Origin: Versatilivorator sp963663845
GTDB lineage: Bacteria; Acidobacteriota; Terriglobia; Versatilivoradales; Versatilivoraceae
Length of the DNA: 64,000 bases
Direction: 5' to 3'
Assembly: GCA_963663845.2 (NCBI GenBank)
Contig: OY760650.2
Location: forward strand, 2,418,001-2,482,000
Part shown: positions 63,665 through 64,000 of the stretch, one piece after another
How positions within the stretch are numbered: the first letter of the stretch is position 1
Layout: every line of letters begins with the position of its first letter
The notes under the pieces: model-generated
The model's database searches: none
The model's input: the letters and a program-made list of their open reading frames with translations, nothing else
Told to the model about the DNA's origin: nothing
Translations under genes and position numbers: made by a program

Positions 63665-64000
63665 CTACCGTTGGTCAGCCCTCGGGGTGGTGGCGGTCGT
63701 GGGAACGATCAGGGTCTGGCCCGGATGGATCAGGTGGCCGCGGATGGCGTTGGCCGCCCTGAGCTGTCGGACCGAGACTCCGAATTTCCTGGCAATGGTG
63801 TCCAGGGAGTCGCCGCGCCGCACCCGGTAGCGGCCGTTGGCGGGGCGGGACGTCGTTTCACCGCCGTCCCGCTGCCGATTTCCGTTGGCCGCTGTCCGGA
63901 CGGGTATCTTCAGCTTCTGACCCGCCAGAATTCGGGACCCCTTCAACCGGTTGGCCCGCCGTATTTCGCCGACTGAAGTCCCGAAGCGCCGGGCGATGAT
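63665..64000 (-). CDS. LysM-domain protein, C-terminal end (cut by window end)
   Basis: The frame is open to the last base, so the gene continues beyond the window. Two LysM motifs are visible: the tail of one (FGTSVGEIRRANRLKGSRIL then GQKLKIP) and a full one (YRVRRGDSLDTIARKFGVSV ... GQTLIVP). Repeated C-terminal LysM domains bind peptidoglycan; membrane-bound lytic transglycosylase D is the commonest bacterial protein ending this way, but the catalytic part is not in view. Confidence 0.85.
   Translation of the reverse strand: MIARRFGTSVGEIRRANRLKGSRILAGQKLKIPVRTAANGNRQRDGGETTSRPANGRYRVRRGDSLDTIARKFGVSVRQLRAANAIRGHLIHPGQTLIVPTTATTPRADQR

Overview
The window is GC-rich DNA from a Gram-negative bacterium. 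Signs of the lineage are Tat-exported DUF1501 and cytochrome/DUF1549/DUF1553 proteins, GH97, a DUF481 outer-membrane barrel, and a pentapeptide-repeat protein whose C-terminal half carries a 'LPxFxCxQTTRRY'-type motif that I associate with Acidobacteriota. Acidobacteriota is my best guess by inference; Planctomycetota, Verrucomicrobiota or a sponge-symbiont phylum are alternatives. No rRNA or marker gene settles it.

1-5.5 kb is the end of a polyketide/fatty-acid-like locus: the C-terminus of a type I PKS (KR end, ACP, KS, then a dead truncated AT), a free-standing ACP, an Sfp-type phosphopantetheinyl transferase and an alpha/beta hydrolase. A 246-bp MITE-like element lies between ACP and transferase; an inverted second copy is at 56.7 kb.

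5.5-22.3 kb holds an NCS2-type permease with an extra C-terminal domain, a 2.7-kb tandem array of about 393-bp units, a Tat-exported glycosidase-like protein, a phytanoyl-CoA dioxygenase-like enzyme, a DUF1549/DUF1553 plus DUF1501 pair, a GH97 enzyme, and an operon of TetR regulator, small exported protein and fatty acid hydroxylase.

22.7-33.7 kb is an accessory island that begins at an intact tRNA-Arg(UCU). An AAA+ ATPase-subtilase pair lies between that tRNA and a decayed copy of it. Beyond the copy is a single-chain restriction nuclease-methyltransferase with separate specificity genes, broken by an in-frame TAA and an apparent frameshift. Then come a nucleotidyltransferase, a free-standing GT51 transglycosylase, an HNH protein, an MqsA-like orphan antitoxin and a TPR-gene scar. 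The HNH-GT51-nucleotidyltransferase run is the best candidate for an undescribed system.

33.7-64 kb is mainly metabolic: acyl-CoA synthetase, 3-hydroxyacyl-CoA dehydrogenase, D-amino acid dehydrogenase-like oxidase, PHP hydrolase, MetE-like protein, P450, cupin, SDR, a YhaO/YhaN-like (SbcCD-type) nuclease pair, the pentapeptide protein, a sugar-acid-like set (SAF oxidoreductase, SelA-fold enzyme, uronate-dehydrogenase-like epimerase), class I fumarase, tRNA-Gly(CCC), an MFS carrier split from a DUF481 gene by an IS630 insertion, an SSS symporter, a deoxyhypusine-synthase-family enzyme and the tail of a LysM protein. Single copies of the 393-bp repeat family recur at 17.9, 40.5 and 50.5 kb.
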